Assembly: GCA_032622095.1 (NCBI GenBank)
Contig: CP136064.1
Coordinates: 5,449,512-5,513,511 of the forward strand
From: Siphonodentalium dalli
Taxonomy: Eukaryota > Mollusca > Scaphopoda > Gadilida > Siphonodentaliidae
DNA length: 64,000 nt
Reading direction: 5' to 3'
Position 1 is the first letter of the stretch. Each line of letters opens with the position of its first letter. The position numbers were made by a program, and so were the translations under genes. Of this stretch, positions 44,811 through 55,175 are shown piece by piece. A model generated the notes under the pieces. That model was not told the origin of the DNA, searched no databases, and saw only the letters and a list, made by a program, of their open reading frames with translations.

Positions 44811-45064
44811 TTAACCCTTCCATGATGGGAGTTCCTGAAAACCATGTGCCAATGCATTCTCTTATATATGCGAGTCTCCCATAGGGAGCCTCGCATATAT
44901 AAGAAAATGCATTGGCCGAACAATATTTACCTTCAACTTATAAGCCAGTGCATTCTCTTATATATGTGAGGCTCACTATGGGAGACTCACATTTATATAA
45001 GAGAATACACAGGCATATGACCTTTAATGCTGCACCAGCTCAGCTCCCGCCATGAGGAGGCTAA
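44811..45064. mobile_element. Family G TTAA MITE with two palindromes
   Basis: TTAACCCTTCCATGATGGGA on the left; the right end CTCCCGCCATGAGGAGGCTAA reads in reverse as TTAGCCTCCTCATGGCGGGA. The two palindromes (44849-44918, 44945-45015) have arms like those of families B and F but apices GTCTCCCATAGGGAGCC / GCTCACTATGGGAGACT instead of GTCGACCATAGGTCGCC. A third TIR type using the same hairpin scaffold. Confidence 0.8.
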
Positions 45065-45089
45065 GGAGTAAATGTACCAGCTACACTGA

Positions 45090-45490
45090 TTGATACACCG
45101 ATTTTTGTATCGACCCATATACCCTGTGCCAATGCATTCTCTTATATATGCGAGTCGACCATAGGTCGCCTCGCATATATAAGAGAATGCATTGGCCTAA
45201 CAATTTTTTACAATTTTTTTCTTGTATTCTTTAACAATTTTATAATTTCACCCATACAGAGCCCCAGACAAACATGAGCAGACGACACTCTTCTATATGC
45301 TTCTATATATGTGTGGGGCTCCCTGCAGGGTAATGGATGTTTTTTATTTTATGTCCTAAAAATTGTAAGAAACATTTATATAAAAAAAATGATGAAAAAT
45401 TGTTAGGCCAATGCATTCTCTTATATATGCGAGGCGACCTATGGTCGACTCGCATATATAAGAGAATGCATTGGCACAGGGTAAAAAAAT
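45090..45490. mobile_element. Composite: family F hairpins plus an E hairpin
   Basis: GATTTTTGTATCGACCCATA and palindrome 45127-45196, linker, E hairpin 45259-45330, linker TTTATTTTATGTCCTAAAAA, second palindrome 45411-45474, then CACAGGGTAAAAAAATG. TTAA ends are missing. The E-to-second-palindrome half is repeated in reverse complement at 56610-56855, so this composite is itself a repeated unit. Confidence 0.78.
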
Positions 45491-45950
45491 GATTACAACA
45501 ATAAATGATTGAAATGATTCATGCAGTGAGTGTAAAAAAAGAAAAGATGAACGTGTCAATGACGCTGTAGCTCAACTTGGGAAGGAGTTTATTTTTTCTG
45601 AGCAATGAATAGAATGATAAAGAAGAAGGAAAGTCGAAGTTACAGTAAAGGTCTTGTATGGTGTACATGTAGATGAAATTATTTTCATTTCAAACAATTC
45701 ACCAATAAGTGTGGGCTGCAGGGTGTGCGGATGGATTCAAAATTGAAATCCAAGATGGCTGCTGGTTGATTGAGTGATGACAACTTGACAAGGGGAACAG
45801 TACCACACAACTCTTTGACATCTAATCAGTGTTTTTTTGTTTATACACAGTCGATAACACCAACGATATTTTGTTGATTAGGGCAGTCTGTAAGATAAAA
45901 TAAGTAATTGCATTGTCCCATAATTGGATGTACAAGCAGTCAGTTCTGTA
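45491..45950. other. Relic of element K and AT-rich sequence
   Basis: 45553-45770 has GTCAATGACGCTGTAGCTCA as at 13285 and ends GGATTCAAAATTGAAATCCA then AGATGGCTGCTGG, the start of a K tandem unit. The array and right end are absent. The rest is unrecognised. Confidence 0.6.
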
Positions 45951-45952
45951 AT

Positions 45953-46100
45953 TAAGAAATAAATACACGGTGTAGAGGTGTGTATGGTCAAGTTGTACCA
46001 CAAAAAACTGATTGTAGGACGACGCGTAGCGGAGTCCTACAATCAGTTTTTTGTGGTACAACTTGACCATACACACCGATACACCGTGTATTTATTTCTT
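45953..46100. repeat. Large palindrome with ~65-bp near-perfect arms
   Basis: GAAATAAATACACGGTGTAG..TGTATGGTCAAGTTGTACCA on the left is mirrored as TGGTACAACTTGACCATACA..ACACCGTGTATTTATTTC. One small mismatch zone (AGAGG versus CGAT) interrupts the arms. The apex is GACGACGCGTAGCGGAGTCC. Identical arms imply a hairpin-forming DNA or RNA structure. Confidence 0.95.
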
Positions 46101-46991
46101 TTGTAATACGACTGAAAGTTTATGGTCACAATTCGACTGAATAGTCAACGAAATACTGCGCTTTTTCGGTCTCAGGTGAGAAAACATTTCGTGGTGTAAT
46201 TCGTATTGGGCGTACTAGATTTCTTTGCATGGAGTACTCTGGTAATGTCTTGTCTTGTTATGAAATTCCCCCGTTGACTTTTCGAGGCACCTCTTCTAGA
46301 AATAATCGTTGTGATTGGCTAAAAAACGATGTGTTTTCAGCGGCACCCGTGCGTTTCATTTAAATTGTACAGGAAATACGATTTCGGTCATTTCTGTTTT
46401 GAACGTTGTTGGGACAACATGAATATGATCATCGACTATGGACCATTTTCCTTACACAAAGCGATCTAAATGATCTAGTTTACTAAACTAATCTTATTCC
46501 CCTTCTGTATACTGGTGAACAAACGCTTTCATTTTCAACTTGATTCCGAAATATCGAATATGATCGAGATTCGAATCGACGAATGCACAGCCCGGCCCCA
46601 TGGATTTATTTTGTCATTTAATATACTTATTAAGTAACTTTCTTTGGTCGTAACATATATCAATATACCATAACATCATTTGGACCATATTCATTGGCAA
46701 CCAAACTGGTTTCAAGCGACAAATCGCTAGAAAATTCGCAAGATTGTCAAGATGTAGCAAAATTCAAAGTATTACGGGTGCGGGTGTACTCCGTTGATGC
46801 CCCGTTTGCGCGGAGTTCGAAAAGACGGGAAAAGTCGCGTGCGGCGATCTGAATAAACCGATTTTTTTCGTGGTACAATTGGAAAAAGTAGAATTGTACC
46901 ACAAAACTGGAACGAGATAGCCATGGTAACTCGGGCCACTGGCCAATCAGGACATGGCTTTTAAGCATAGTTAGGCAGGGTCGTATTACAA
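46101..46991. mobile_element. ~890-bp sequence bounded by 12-bp inverted repeats
   Basis: TTGTAATACGAC at 46101-46112 and GTCGTATTACAA at 46980-46991. An internal inverted pair CGTGGTACAATTGGAAA / GAATTGTACCACAAAA at ~46869-46907 echoes the neighbouring palindrome's TTGTGGTACAACTTGACC. No frame over ~75 codons. Possibly a non-autonomous transposon with the palindrome as a related unit; no target duplication was found. Confidence 0.55.
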
Positions 46992-47500
46992 TGTGTAATA
47001 AACTACCTCATGTCTAATAACAGCAACCTGGCTTCGCATCATAACAGGTTTGAATACAATAGATATTCAACAGTTAATTATCACCTCACGATTATAAGTA
47101 ACATTTTTTTATCTTGGCGAAAATAGCAATGACAACTAACACAGCTTGGTTAACTGTTGACAATTGGAACCACCTTATAAAAATTTGCATTGATGGCCCA
47201 GCCATTTCTGTCTTTGATTTCCACCGTACTTTTTGTATATGGTCAGATATGACATCTCGTCATATTTTGCATAAATGAATATTGACTTACATGAATATAT
47301 CTGTCTTTAACATGTGATATAATGCATACCTATATGTTCGTATAATATTATGTTTTTAAAGTTGTTTTTGTGTTGTTTTAATTATGTTTTTATTCTGAGT
47401 AACAAATACATTTAAAAAAAAATTTTAAGTCATCAATTGTGAACTGCCCAGAAAATGAGGCCAAAGTTTGTTTTTTTTAACAAAAACATTTAGCCAAAAT
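46992..47500. other. AT-rich low-copy stretch
   Basis: No gene or repeat recognised. Confidence 0.35.
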
Positions 47501-47506
47501 ATTTTT

Positions 47507-47825
47507 TGGTAAATTCACCCTCTGGGGACCTCATTCTGCTTAGGCCTCATCTTCTGTGAAGTATATATCATCTCAAATAAAAAAAAAATTATTTACATTT
47601 TCTCTTCTGTTCAGTTTCTATATCCTCCAATTTGCAGAAGATAAAATGCATAATTGAGGTGACTAATAAGGTGACTAATAGATGAACATCACCAACTTCA
47701 ACTGGGGAACTTCACTCTGGTCATAGGTCTCCCATAGCAGTTGAGGCCTAAGCAGAATGAGTTTTCCAGAGGGTGAATTTGGTGATGCTAGCCCAACCTC
47801 ATTTGCAAATGACAGACTCGATCAT
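47507..47825 (+). mobile_element. Family A MITE, both hairpins damaged
   Basis: Starts in the descending arm of the left hairpin (AAATTCACCCTCTGGGGACC), core complete with a small GTGACTAATA duplication, right hairpin reduced to one arm plus CCTCATTTGCAAATGACAGA. Confidence 0.78.
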
Positions 47826-47947
47826 TATATCCAGTATATTCTGGGTGAAATCTTACTATTTTCATTCCAATATCAAACTAAAATCAAGAAATAACTTTGA
47901 ACTTTTGAAAATATATTTAGTCATACAACTGTAGGTGATGAAATTCA

Positions 47948-48276
47948 CCCTTTCTACACTAGCTTCTTTATTATCAAATTTGTATAGAAACTTCTTCACA
48001 TAGATTCTATTTCGTTTTTAGTGAGGTTTCTCTATATCCCCAAATTGGCAGACGACACATTGCATAATCGAGGTTCCCAATGGGTGTACATCACAATATT
48101 CACCATTTGGGAACTTCAATCTGAGACTTTGTCTCCCATAGCAGATGAGGCCATGCAGAATGAGGTCCCCCAGAGGGTGAATTTGGTGATGCTAGCCCAC
48201 TGTGCGGGATAGCGCCACTAAATTCACCCTCTGGGGACCTCATTCTGCAAATATCAGACAACTATTTGAAGGCTTG
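47948..48276 (+). mobile_element. Family A MITE, variant core, left hairpin lost
   Basis: The variant core (CTTCTTTATTATCAAATTTG through CTGAGACTTTGTCTCCCATA) is followed by the right hairpin (48155-48249) and end ACTATTTGAAGGCTTG. Confidence 0.82.
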
Positions 48277-48285
48277 CGCCATTGA

Positions 48286-48426
48286 TACAGTAATGCTCTA
48301 AATAATCGACCCCTTAACCACAGAAATGCTCTAAAATGGCAACAAGCCATATTTCTGACTAAATCCTGAAAAATTACCCATAATTCTGCTGTGGTTAAGG
48401 GTTCGATTATTTAGAGCAATACTGTA
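48286..48426. mobile_element. Family C MITE, left arm truncated
   Basis: TACAGTAATGCTCTAAATAA, left arm broken after TTAACCACAGAAATG, full right arm to GAGCAATACTGTA. It lies 10 bp after a family A end. Confidence 0.88.
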
Positions 48427-49045
48427 GGTGGTTTCAATCCCGGCAGCGCACTGGGACGGTCGCACGGGTGCTTGACGCACGAAGCCAGTGAGCTGCCGTG
48501 AGTTATCTGTCGAAGGCTCAGTGAACAGAGTCTCATAAAGTGGGCTTCGTCTGCTTGTTTGTCTCAATTATTTTTATCAACTGATCGCTGTTTAACATTC
48601 AATCGACACCGCCTGAGAAAAAAGGTGATTCGATGATTTTTATCAACTGAACGCTGTTTAACATTCAATCGACACAGCCTGAGAAAAAAGGTGATTCATG
48701 TCTGCCTGTGTGGTATCGTATTACAGCTGGGAATCGTGACATGTCGTCCTAGGAAAGCTTCTACAGCCTCCACAAACTCAAATGTCGACACTGTAAAATC
48801 AATCGGGCTCTGCCAGCTAACGGAACGTACATCACACCTGCTGTTTGAGCGTGCTATTAGTCCCATAATTGCATTCGGACTGACCCTGCAGTAGCATGAA
48901 TGCCTAAGTGCATAGCGGGAGATGTACTTTAGTTGAAGCGATTGTTAAAAGCATGATTGGATATTTTGTAACATGAATGATTATTGAATAAAAATAGGTT
49001 TTTCCATGTATACTTGTTTGTGTGCATGTGTTCTAAGTTCTGTCA
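48427..49045. repeat. Low-copy stretch with a 63-bp tandem pair
   Basis: GATTTTTATCAACTGA.CGCTGTTTAACATTCAATCGACAC.GCCTGAG occurs twice (about 48570-48635 and 48633-48697). The preceding ~130 bp is comparatively GC-rich. No gene recognised. Confidence 0.55.
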
Positions 49046-49214
49046 TACAGTAATGCTGTAATTAATCGACTACTTAACCAAAGCAGAACCTCATTCTGCA
49101 TGAGGCCTCATTAAAGATCCGAGCATTCTCAATTATATGCGAGTCTCCCATAGGGAGATTCACATATATAAGAGAATTCAATGGCTTACAAGATAAATAT
49201 TGTTAGGTCTATGC
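49046..49214. mobile_element. Chimera of C, A and G hairpin fragments
   Basis: TACAGTAATGCTGTAATTAA..CAAAGCAGAA (C left arm) runs into CCTCATTCTGCATGAGGCCT (A hairpin arm), then AGCATTCTCAATTATATGCG..TCTCCCATAGGGAGATTC (G-type hairpin) and half of another hairpin ending GCATTCTCTTATATACAGTA, where the next C element starts. Confidence 0.7.
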
Positions 49215-49420
49215 ATTCTCTTATATACAGTACTGCCCTAAATAATCGACTCCTTAACCACAGCAGAATTATGGGTAATTTTTCAGGATTAAGTCAGAAA
49301 TATGGCTTGTTGCCATTCATTAGAAAGCTCTCACTGATATTTCCGACTAAATCCTGAAAAGTTACCAATAATTCTGTTAAGGAGTCGATTACTTAGAGCA
49401 TTACTTAGAGCATTACTGTA
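49215..49420. mobile_element. Family C MITE
   Basis: TACAGTACTGCCCTAAATAA to GAGCATTACTGTA. The left arm is complete, the right arm has internal deletions and a duplicated TTACTTAGAGCA terminus. Confidence 0.88.
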
Positions 49421-49711
49421 CAAACATCATGGATCCAATGCAATAGATGGTGGTATTATATATATACATGTATATATACAGTATCGACAAACACTTTATC
49501 TCTTTCTATTACCGGTATGTCAATATTTAAGAATAAAAAAATTCAGGATCTGTGGCAATCTCTACCAGTGGTAGCCTTAATTTTCACCGAGAGTTTGGAA
49601 GCATATCAGTCTGAACATGGGCTAAAATATTGATACAGAACTGATCTACCACTATATTGGAACAGCACAACGCACTTCCTCCAAAATTGTATCTGTGACC
49701 AAATACGATTA

Positions 49712-50403
49712 CTGGTACTGGGCGTATATATTATAAGTTACGGGCAGGGGTCCGCGCTGGACCGAAATTTACCTTTGCCAAATTATTTGCCAAATGAAAA
49801 TATTTTTTGCCAAATTCTTTTAGAATTTGCCAAATGCTATCCCTGATAGTATAATTTTTCGCAACATTGAGTCTTATTTTGTGGTTTATCATACAACAAT
49901 AAACCAATCACCGAACAATTAAATTGTAGAAGGGTTGCTTCATCAAAACATTCCAAGAGGATTATCTATGTAAACACCACCACCAAACTAAATACGGCTA
50001 ATCCCTCACCCACCAATACTAATGCTATCAGATTAACTGCATCTTAATAAAGGTGTTAACTTTTCATCTAGACCTTATAACATACCATTAATATAATTAT
50101 ATTGTGAGAGGTTCCTGAAATGAATGGTATTGGTTTACCATTATTTTTCAACATTTTTGAGTAATTAAAAAGTGACTTGCCAAAACTTTTGCCAAATGAA
50201 AATATTTTTTGCCAAATGTGAATTATTTTTGCCATTGGCAAATTTGGCAAGTGGCAGCGCGAACCCTGGTTACGGGATGCTTATTGGTCAGATATGGTGT
50301 CATGTGAGGCTAAGTGAGATCAATATTGATCTCACTTAGCCTCGCATGACACCATATCCGACTACTAAGCGTCCTGTAACGTATTTATTATGTCAGTACT
50401 CCA
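49712..50403. mobile_element. Foldback J, split by an H element
   Basis: A palindrome centred at ~50322 (GAGATCAATATTGATCTC). Right arm GGCTAAGTGAGATCAATATT / CATGACACCATATCCGACTA extends to GTAACGTATTTATTATGTCA; left arm GGATGCTTATTGGTCAGATA continues, after the H insertion, as GGGCGTATATATTATAAGTT at 49720-49740. Each arm is ~85 bp with several mismatches. Confidence 0.82.
49737..50276. mobile_element. Family H hAT-like MITE, copy 1, perfect 8-bp TSD
   Basis: Element 49745-50268 (524 bp), beginning CAGGGGTCCGCGCTGGACC and ending GGCAGCGCGAACCCTG, flanked by GTTACGGG on both sides (49737-49744, 50269-50276). CAGGG-type ends and 8-bp duplications are hAT hallmarks. Both subterminal regions are packed with GCCAAAT/TTTGCC repeats, plausible transposase-binding sites. 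No transposase. Confidence 0.95.
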
Positions 50404-50643
50404 CGGCCAAACGGCAACTACACCGCGGCCGAACGGCATGTACACCTTGGTTAGATTTCTGGTTTGTATCGTCTATTTTCAGTTTAACGAACGTACACTG
50501 TGGCAACTACACCATAGTCGAACGGCAAGTAAACCGTGGCTCAACTGTAGTTAGCCGGTGGAGCCGTGGTGTAGTTGCATTTCGGCCGCGGTGGCAACGC
50601 TAACCGCACCACGGTTAAGTGGACACTTCTTTTGTCCAGCAGG
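50404..50643. repeat. Imperfect inverted repeat rich in CGGC/ACCGTGG
   Basis: CCACGGCCAAACGGCAACTA and CGCGGCCGAACGGCATGTAC near 50402-50452 are related in direct and inverted sense to GGAGCCGTGGTGTAGTTGCA, TTTCGGCCGCGGTGGCAACG near 50560-50600. May be an older foldback. Nothing coding. Confidence 0.5.
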
Positions 50644-50711
50644 GTAAATCCTGAAAAATTACCCATAATTCTGCTGTGGTTAAGGAGTTGATTATTTAGG
50701 GCATTACTGTA
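50644..50711 (-). mobile_element. Family C MITE, solo right arm
   Basis: TAAATCCTGAAAAATTACCC through GGGCATTACTGTA only. Confidence 0.85.
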
Positions 50712-50832
50712 GGACATTTGAATTTGGGCGACTGGTTTCGTCATTTTAGCTGGAAGAACACACGCTAAATATACAAAACCTCAGACCAGTACCCAGCCGG
50801 TTACAGAGTCAGAATTGAAGTATGACTGGTGC

Positions 50833-51103
50833 ACTCTGGTCAAGCCTTGAAATTGTGTGTCTGTCATTTGCAGAATGAGGTCCCCAGAGGGTGAATTTAG
50901 TGATGCTACCCCGCATAGCGGGCTAGCATCACCAAATTCACCCTCTGGGTACCTCATTCTGCTTACACCTCAGCAGAATGAGGTCCCCAGAGGGTGAATG
51001 TGGTGATGCTAGCCCGCTATGTGGGGGTAGCATCACTAAATTCACCTTCTGGGGACTTCATTCTGCAAATGACAGACACACTATTTCAAGGCTTGACTCT
51101 GGT
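50833..51103. mobile_element. Family A mini-derivative (two hairpins, no core), perfect TSD
   Basis: Element 50841-51095 (255 bp), CAAGCCTTGAAATTGTGTGT to CACTATTTCAAGGCTTG, flanked by ACTCTGGT on both sides. The two hairpins are separated only by TTACACCTCA, so the ~200-bp core is dispensable for mobility or was lost after insertion. Confidence 0.95.
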
Positions 51104-51582
51104 AGAGATATGGCCTAATGCCCTCGATACATATTAGAATCTATGCTGTGGAAGCTGTGATGCATGCAACATGAGTAGGAATCGACAAAATACACAGTGG
51201 AATACAATGACCTGTTTATATGAATGAGAAAAAAAATCTAAATACATCAAATTATCAAGGGTCTTTTGTCCGACATGTATAAAATCTATAAATATAGTGC
51301 TCGCGACATGTATACAATCTATAAATATAGTGCTCGCGTTTGTAATATCGATGGATGTCCTCTGGTATGTGATGAATATTTCAGTGGTACTCAACGGCTG
51401 TATGGACCTTCAATCTGTATTCATACAATATAAATGTGTTTTCTGTGCAGCTGTCGAGAGACTCTCACCCACTCTCTCATTGTCTCTGTATAAATTAAAC
51501 CCATAAACGTTACCTAATCACTCATTATTTGTACTAATTACTCATTATTTGTACTAATTACTCATTATTTGCCCAGAATTAA
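51104..51582. other. Low-copy stretch with short tandem pairs
   Basis: CGACATGTATA.AATCTATAAATATAGTGCTCG repeats at ~51271 and ~51303; TACTAATTACTCATTATTTG repeats 51522-51570. No gene recognised. Confidence 0.4.
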
Positions 51583-52325
51583 GATGAGGCCTAAGCAGAA
51601 TGAGATCCAGGGTCCGTGCTGGACCAAAATTTACTCTTGCCAAATAATTTGCCAAATGAAAATATTTTTTGCAAAATTCTATTAGAATTTGCCAAATGCT
51701 ATCCCTGATAGTATCATTTTCTGCAACATTGAGTCTTATTTTGTGGTTTATCATACAACAATAAACCAACCACCGAACAATACGATTGTAGAAGGGTTGC
51801 TTCGTCAGAAGGGCACATTACAAGAGGATTAGGTATGTAAATACCCCCATCACACTAAATACTGGTAATCCCTCATCCATCAATGCTAAGGCTATCAGAT
51901 TTACTGCATCTTAATAAAGGTGTTAACTTTTCCTAAACCATATAATATAATATAATCATATTGAATGGTATTGATCGGCCAATATTTTTCAAATTTCTTG
52001 AGGAATTGAAAAGTGACTTGCCAAAACTTTTGCCAAATGAAAATATATTTTGCCAAACGTGAATTATTTTTGCCATTGGCAAATTTGGCAAGTGGCAGTG
52101 CGAACCCTGATGAGATCCTCCAGATTTAGTGATGCTAGCCAGCTGGTGGAACAGAATCACCAAATTCACCCTCTGGGAACCTCATTCTGCTTACACCTCA
52201 GCAGAATGAGGTTCCCAGAGGGTGAATTTAGTGATGCTAGCCCGCTATGCGGGGTAGCATCACTAAATTCACCCTCTGGGGACCTCATTCTGCAAATGAC
52301 AGACACCCTATTTCAAGGCTTGAAT
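51583..52325. mobile_element. Family A double-hairpin copy split by an H element
   Basis: GATGAGGCCTAAGCAGAATG then, after H, CTCCAGATTTAGTGATGCTA and the rest of a hairpin, spacer TTACACCTCA, second hairpin (52202-52295) and CCTATTTCAAGGCTTG. The H insertion lies in a hairpin arm. Confidence 0.85.
51600..52117. mobile_element. Family H hAT-like MITE, copy 2, perfect 8-bp TSD
   Basis: Element 51608-52109 (502 bp), CAGGGTCCGTGCTGGACC to GGCAGTGCGAACCCTG, flanked by ATGAGATC at 51600-51607 and 52110-52117. Clearly homologous to copy 1 along its whole length, with numerous substitutions. Confidence 0.95.
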
Positions 52326-54292
52326 ATAGAGGTTGAAATAAGTCATGTATAATATATATGAATGTGTTCTCCGTGCTGTCTACAGAACCAGCATCGTACC
52401 TAATTACCCATCATTTGCCCAGAATTATTTATGTTTCATGACGGGAGTAGCTCTGGTGCAGCATTAAAGATCTTGTGCCAGTGCATTCTCTTATAAATGT
52501 GAGTCTCCCAAGACAGCCAGCTGGCATATATTTCCCCAAGCCCGAGTTTAATATGCCTGTCATTTGCAGAATGAGGTTCCCAGAGGGTGAATTTAGTTAC
52601 GCTATCCCGCATAGTGGGCTAGCATCACTAAATTCACCCTCTGGGGACATCAATCTGCTTAGGCCTCATCGTCTCTGCAAAGTTTCTTTATTATCAAATT
52701 TCAATTTCACATAGATTATATTTCTTTTTTAATTTAGTTTCTCTATATCCTCAAATTGGCAGATGACACATTGCATAATCGAGGTTCCCAGTGAGTGTAC
52801 ATCACAATATTCACCATTTGGGAACTTCAATCTGATTCTATGTCTCCCATAGCAGATGAGGTCATGCAGAATGAGGTCCCAGAGGGTGAATTTGGTGATG
52901 CTAGCCCACTATGCGGGGTAGCATCACTAAATTCACCCTCTGGGGACCTCATTCTGCAAATGACAGACACCCTATTTCAAGGCTTGAATATAGAGGTTGA
53001 AATAAGTCATGTATAATATATATGAATGTGTTCTCCGTGCTGTCTACAGAACCAGCATCGTACCTAATTACCCATCATTTGCCCAGAATTATTTATGTTT
53101 CATGACGGGAGTAGCTCTGGTGCAGCATTAAAGATCTTGTGCCAGTGCATTCTCTTATAAATGTGAGTCTCCCAAGACAGCCAGCTGGCATATATTTCCC
53201 CAAGCCCGAGTTTAATATGCCTGTCATTTGCAGAATGAGGTTCCCAGAGGGTGAATTTAGTTACGCTATCCCGCATAGTGGGCTAGCATCACTAAATTCA
53301 CCCTCTGGGGACATCAATCTGCTTAGGCCTCATCGTCTCTGCAAAGTTTCTTTATTATCAAATTTCAATTTCACATAGATTATATTTCTTTTTTAATTTA
53401 GTTTCTCTATATCCTCAAATTGGCAGATGACACATTGCATAATCGAGGTTCCCAGTGAGTGTACATCACAATATTCACCATTTGGGAACTTCAATCTGAT
53501 TCTATGTCTCCCATAGCAGATGAGGTCATGCAGAATGAGGTCCCAGAGGGTGAATTTAGTGATGCTAGCCCGCTATGCGGGGTAGCATCACTAAATTCAC
53601 CCTCTGGGGACCTCATTCTGCAAATGACAGACACCCTATTTCAAGGCTTGAATATAGAGGTTGAAATAAGTCATGTATAATATATATGAATGTGTTCTCC
53701 GTGCTGTCTACAGAACCAGCATCGTACCTAATTACCCATCATTTGCCCAGAATTATTTATGTTTCATGACGGGAGTAGCTCTGGTGCAGCATTAAAGATC
53801 TTGTGCCAGTGCATTCTCTTATAAATGTGAGTCTCCCAAGACAGCCAGCTGGCATATATTTCCCCAAGCCCGAGTTTAATATGCCTGTCATTTGCAGAAT
53901 GAGGTTCCCAGAGGGTGAATTTAGTTACGCTATCCCGCATAGTGGGCTAGCATCACTAAATTCACCCTCTGGGGACATCAATCTGCTTAGGCCTCATCGT
54001 CTCTGCAAAGTTTCTTTATTATCAAATTTCAATTTCACATAGATTATATTTCTTTTTTAATTTAGTTTCTCTATATCCTCAAATTGGCAGATGACACATT
54101 GCATAATCGAGGTTCCCAGTGAGTGTACATCACAATATTCACCATTTGGGAACTTCAATCTGATTCTATGTCTCCCATAGCAGATGAGGTCATGCAGAAT
54201 GAGGTCCCAGAGGGTGAATTTGGTGATGCTAGCCCACTATGCGGGATAGCGTCACTAAATTCACCCTCTGGGGACCTCAGTCTGCAAATGAC
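52203..54292 (+). repeat. 664-bp tandem array built from transposon pieces, 3.1 units
   Basis: Identical landmarks recur every 664 bp (GTGCCAGTGCATTCTCTTAT at 52475, 53139, 53803). Each unit holds an A hairpin, A right TIR, a ~100-bp spacer (GTTCTCCGTGCTGTCTACAG), a half G element (CATGACGGGAGTAGCTCTGG to GTGAGTCTCCCAAGACAG), an A left TIR, a second A hairpin and the variant A core. Units are almost identical except around one hairpin (52877 TTTGG..CCCACT versus 53541 TTTAG..CCCGCT). The fourth unit ends at GCAAATGACAGGCTTG. Confidence 0.94.
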
Positions 54293-54468
54293 AGGCTTGA
54301 TTTCCCTGTTCATAAATAAACCACATGTAATCGTAGAAATCCCAGACATATATCAATTCTAGCCAGTGAAAAAGTAAAGTATAAGCCGTTCTGTAATGGA
54401 TTGGTTTTCACTGATAATAGGATTATACATTATGCCAGCCCCCACCCACAAGACAAGATCCATACGTT

Positions 54469-54916
54469 TTAACCCTTTCAGTGCCAGGGGCCGATTTTAC
54501 GGTCTGTAAAATCGGCCCTAAAAAAAACAACTTTTTTTAAAAAAGATTTTTTTGGGTTTAATTTTGTTTGGGTATGCTTAAGCATGCTATATTGAATTTA
54601 AAAACAAACTGGATAAAACCTTAGGTGCATGTTATAACTCAAAACTATCACCAAGTATTCATAGTAATAATTTTGATGCCCATGAAAAACGTGAGATTCC
54701 CTGGCACTAAACCTACAAAATAACTTAAATAAGTCTGTTAAAGAATATAAGAAAAAATTGTAAAAAATAATTTACCAAATGATGAAAAATTGTTAGGCCA
54801 ATGCATTCTCTTATATATGCGAGGCGACCTATGGTTGACTCGCATAAATAAGAGAATGCATTGGCACAGGGTATATGGGTTGATACAAAAATCGGACCTG
54901 GCACTGAAAGGGTTAA
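54469..54916. mobile_element. Family F piggyBac-like MITE, long copy
   Basis: TTAACCCTTTCAGTGCCAGG to CCTGGCACTGAAAGGGTTAA, 448 bp. Subterminal hairpin GGGCCGATTTTACGGTCTGT / AAAATCGGCCC at left, one ~66-bp palindrome at 54798-54866, and a ~230-bp AT-rich interior not present in the 229-bp copies. This may be closer to the parent element. Confidence 0.92.
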
Positions 54917-55175
54917 TGTGGGGAATTAACCTAGGAATACATTTGTTCAATAGATATATTCTGCCAGTTGGCTGTGTACCAGCATCTTGTCTGACCCAAT
55001 TTTTTTGCCATTGTTCTAGGAAAGCAGGGACAGAATCCGAAGATGTTCAATTTCCAAAAGTGGATCAAGAGTTGTAATTCCAGATCCCCTTATTTCATTA
55101 CAGGAAAACTGTTTCATATATAAAGTTTTGCATCATTGCAAGGATAGCCCAATCAAAATTGGTCATAAGATGATG
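54917..55175. other. Low-copy stretch, nothing recognised
   Basis: About 260 bp without repeat homology in the window or convincing frame. Confidence 0.3.

Noticed and set aside
46101-46991. Promoter or first exon of a host gene
   Set aside because: Less AT-biased than neighbours, but no frame above ~75 codons and the bounding inverted repeats favour a mobile element.
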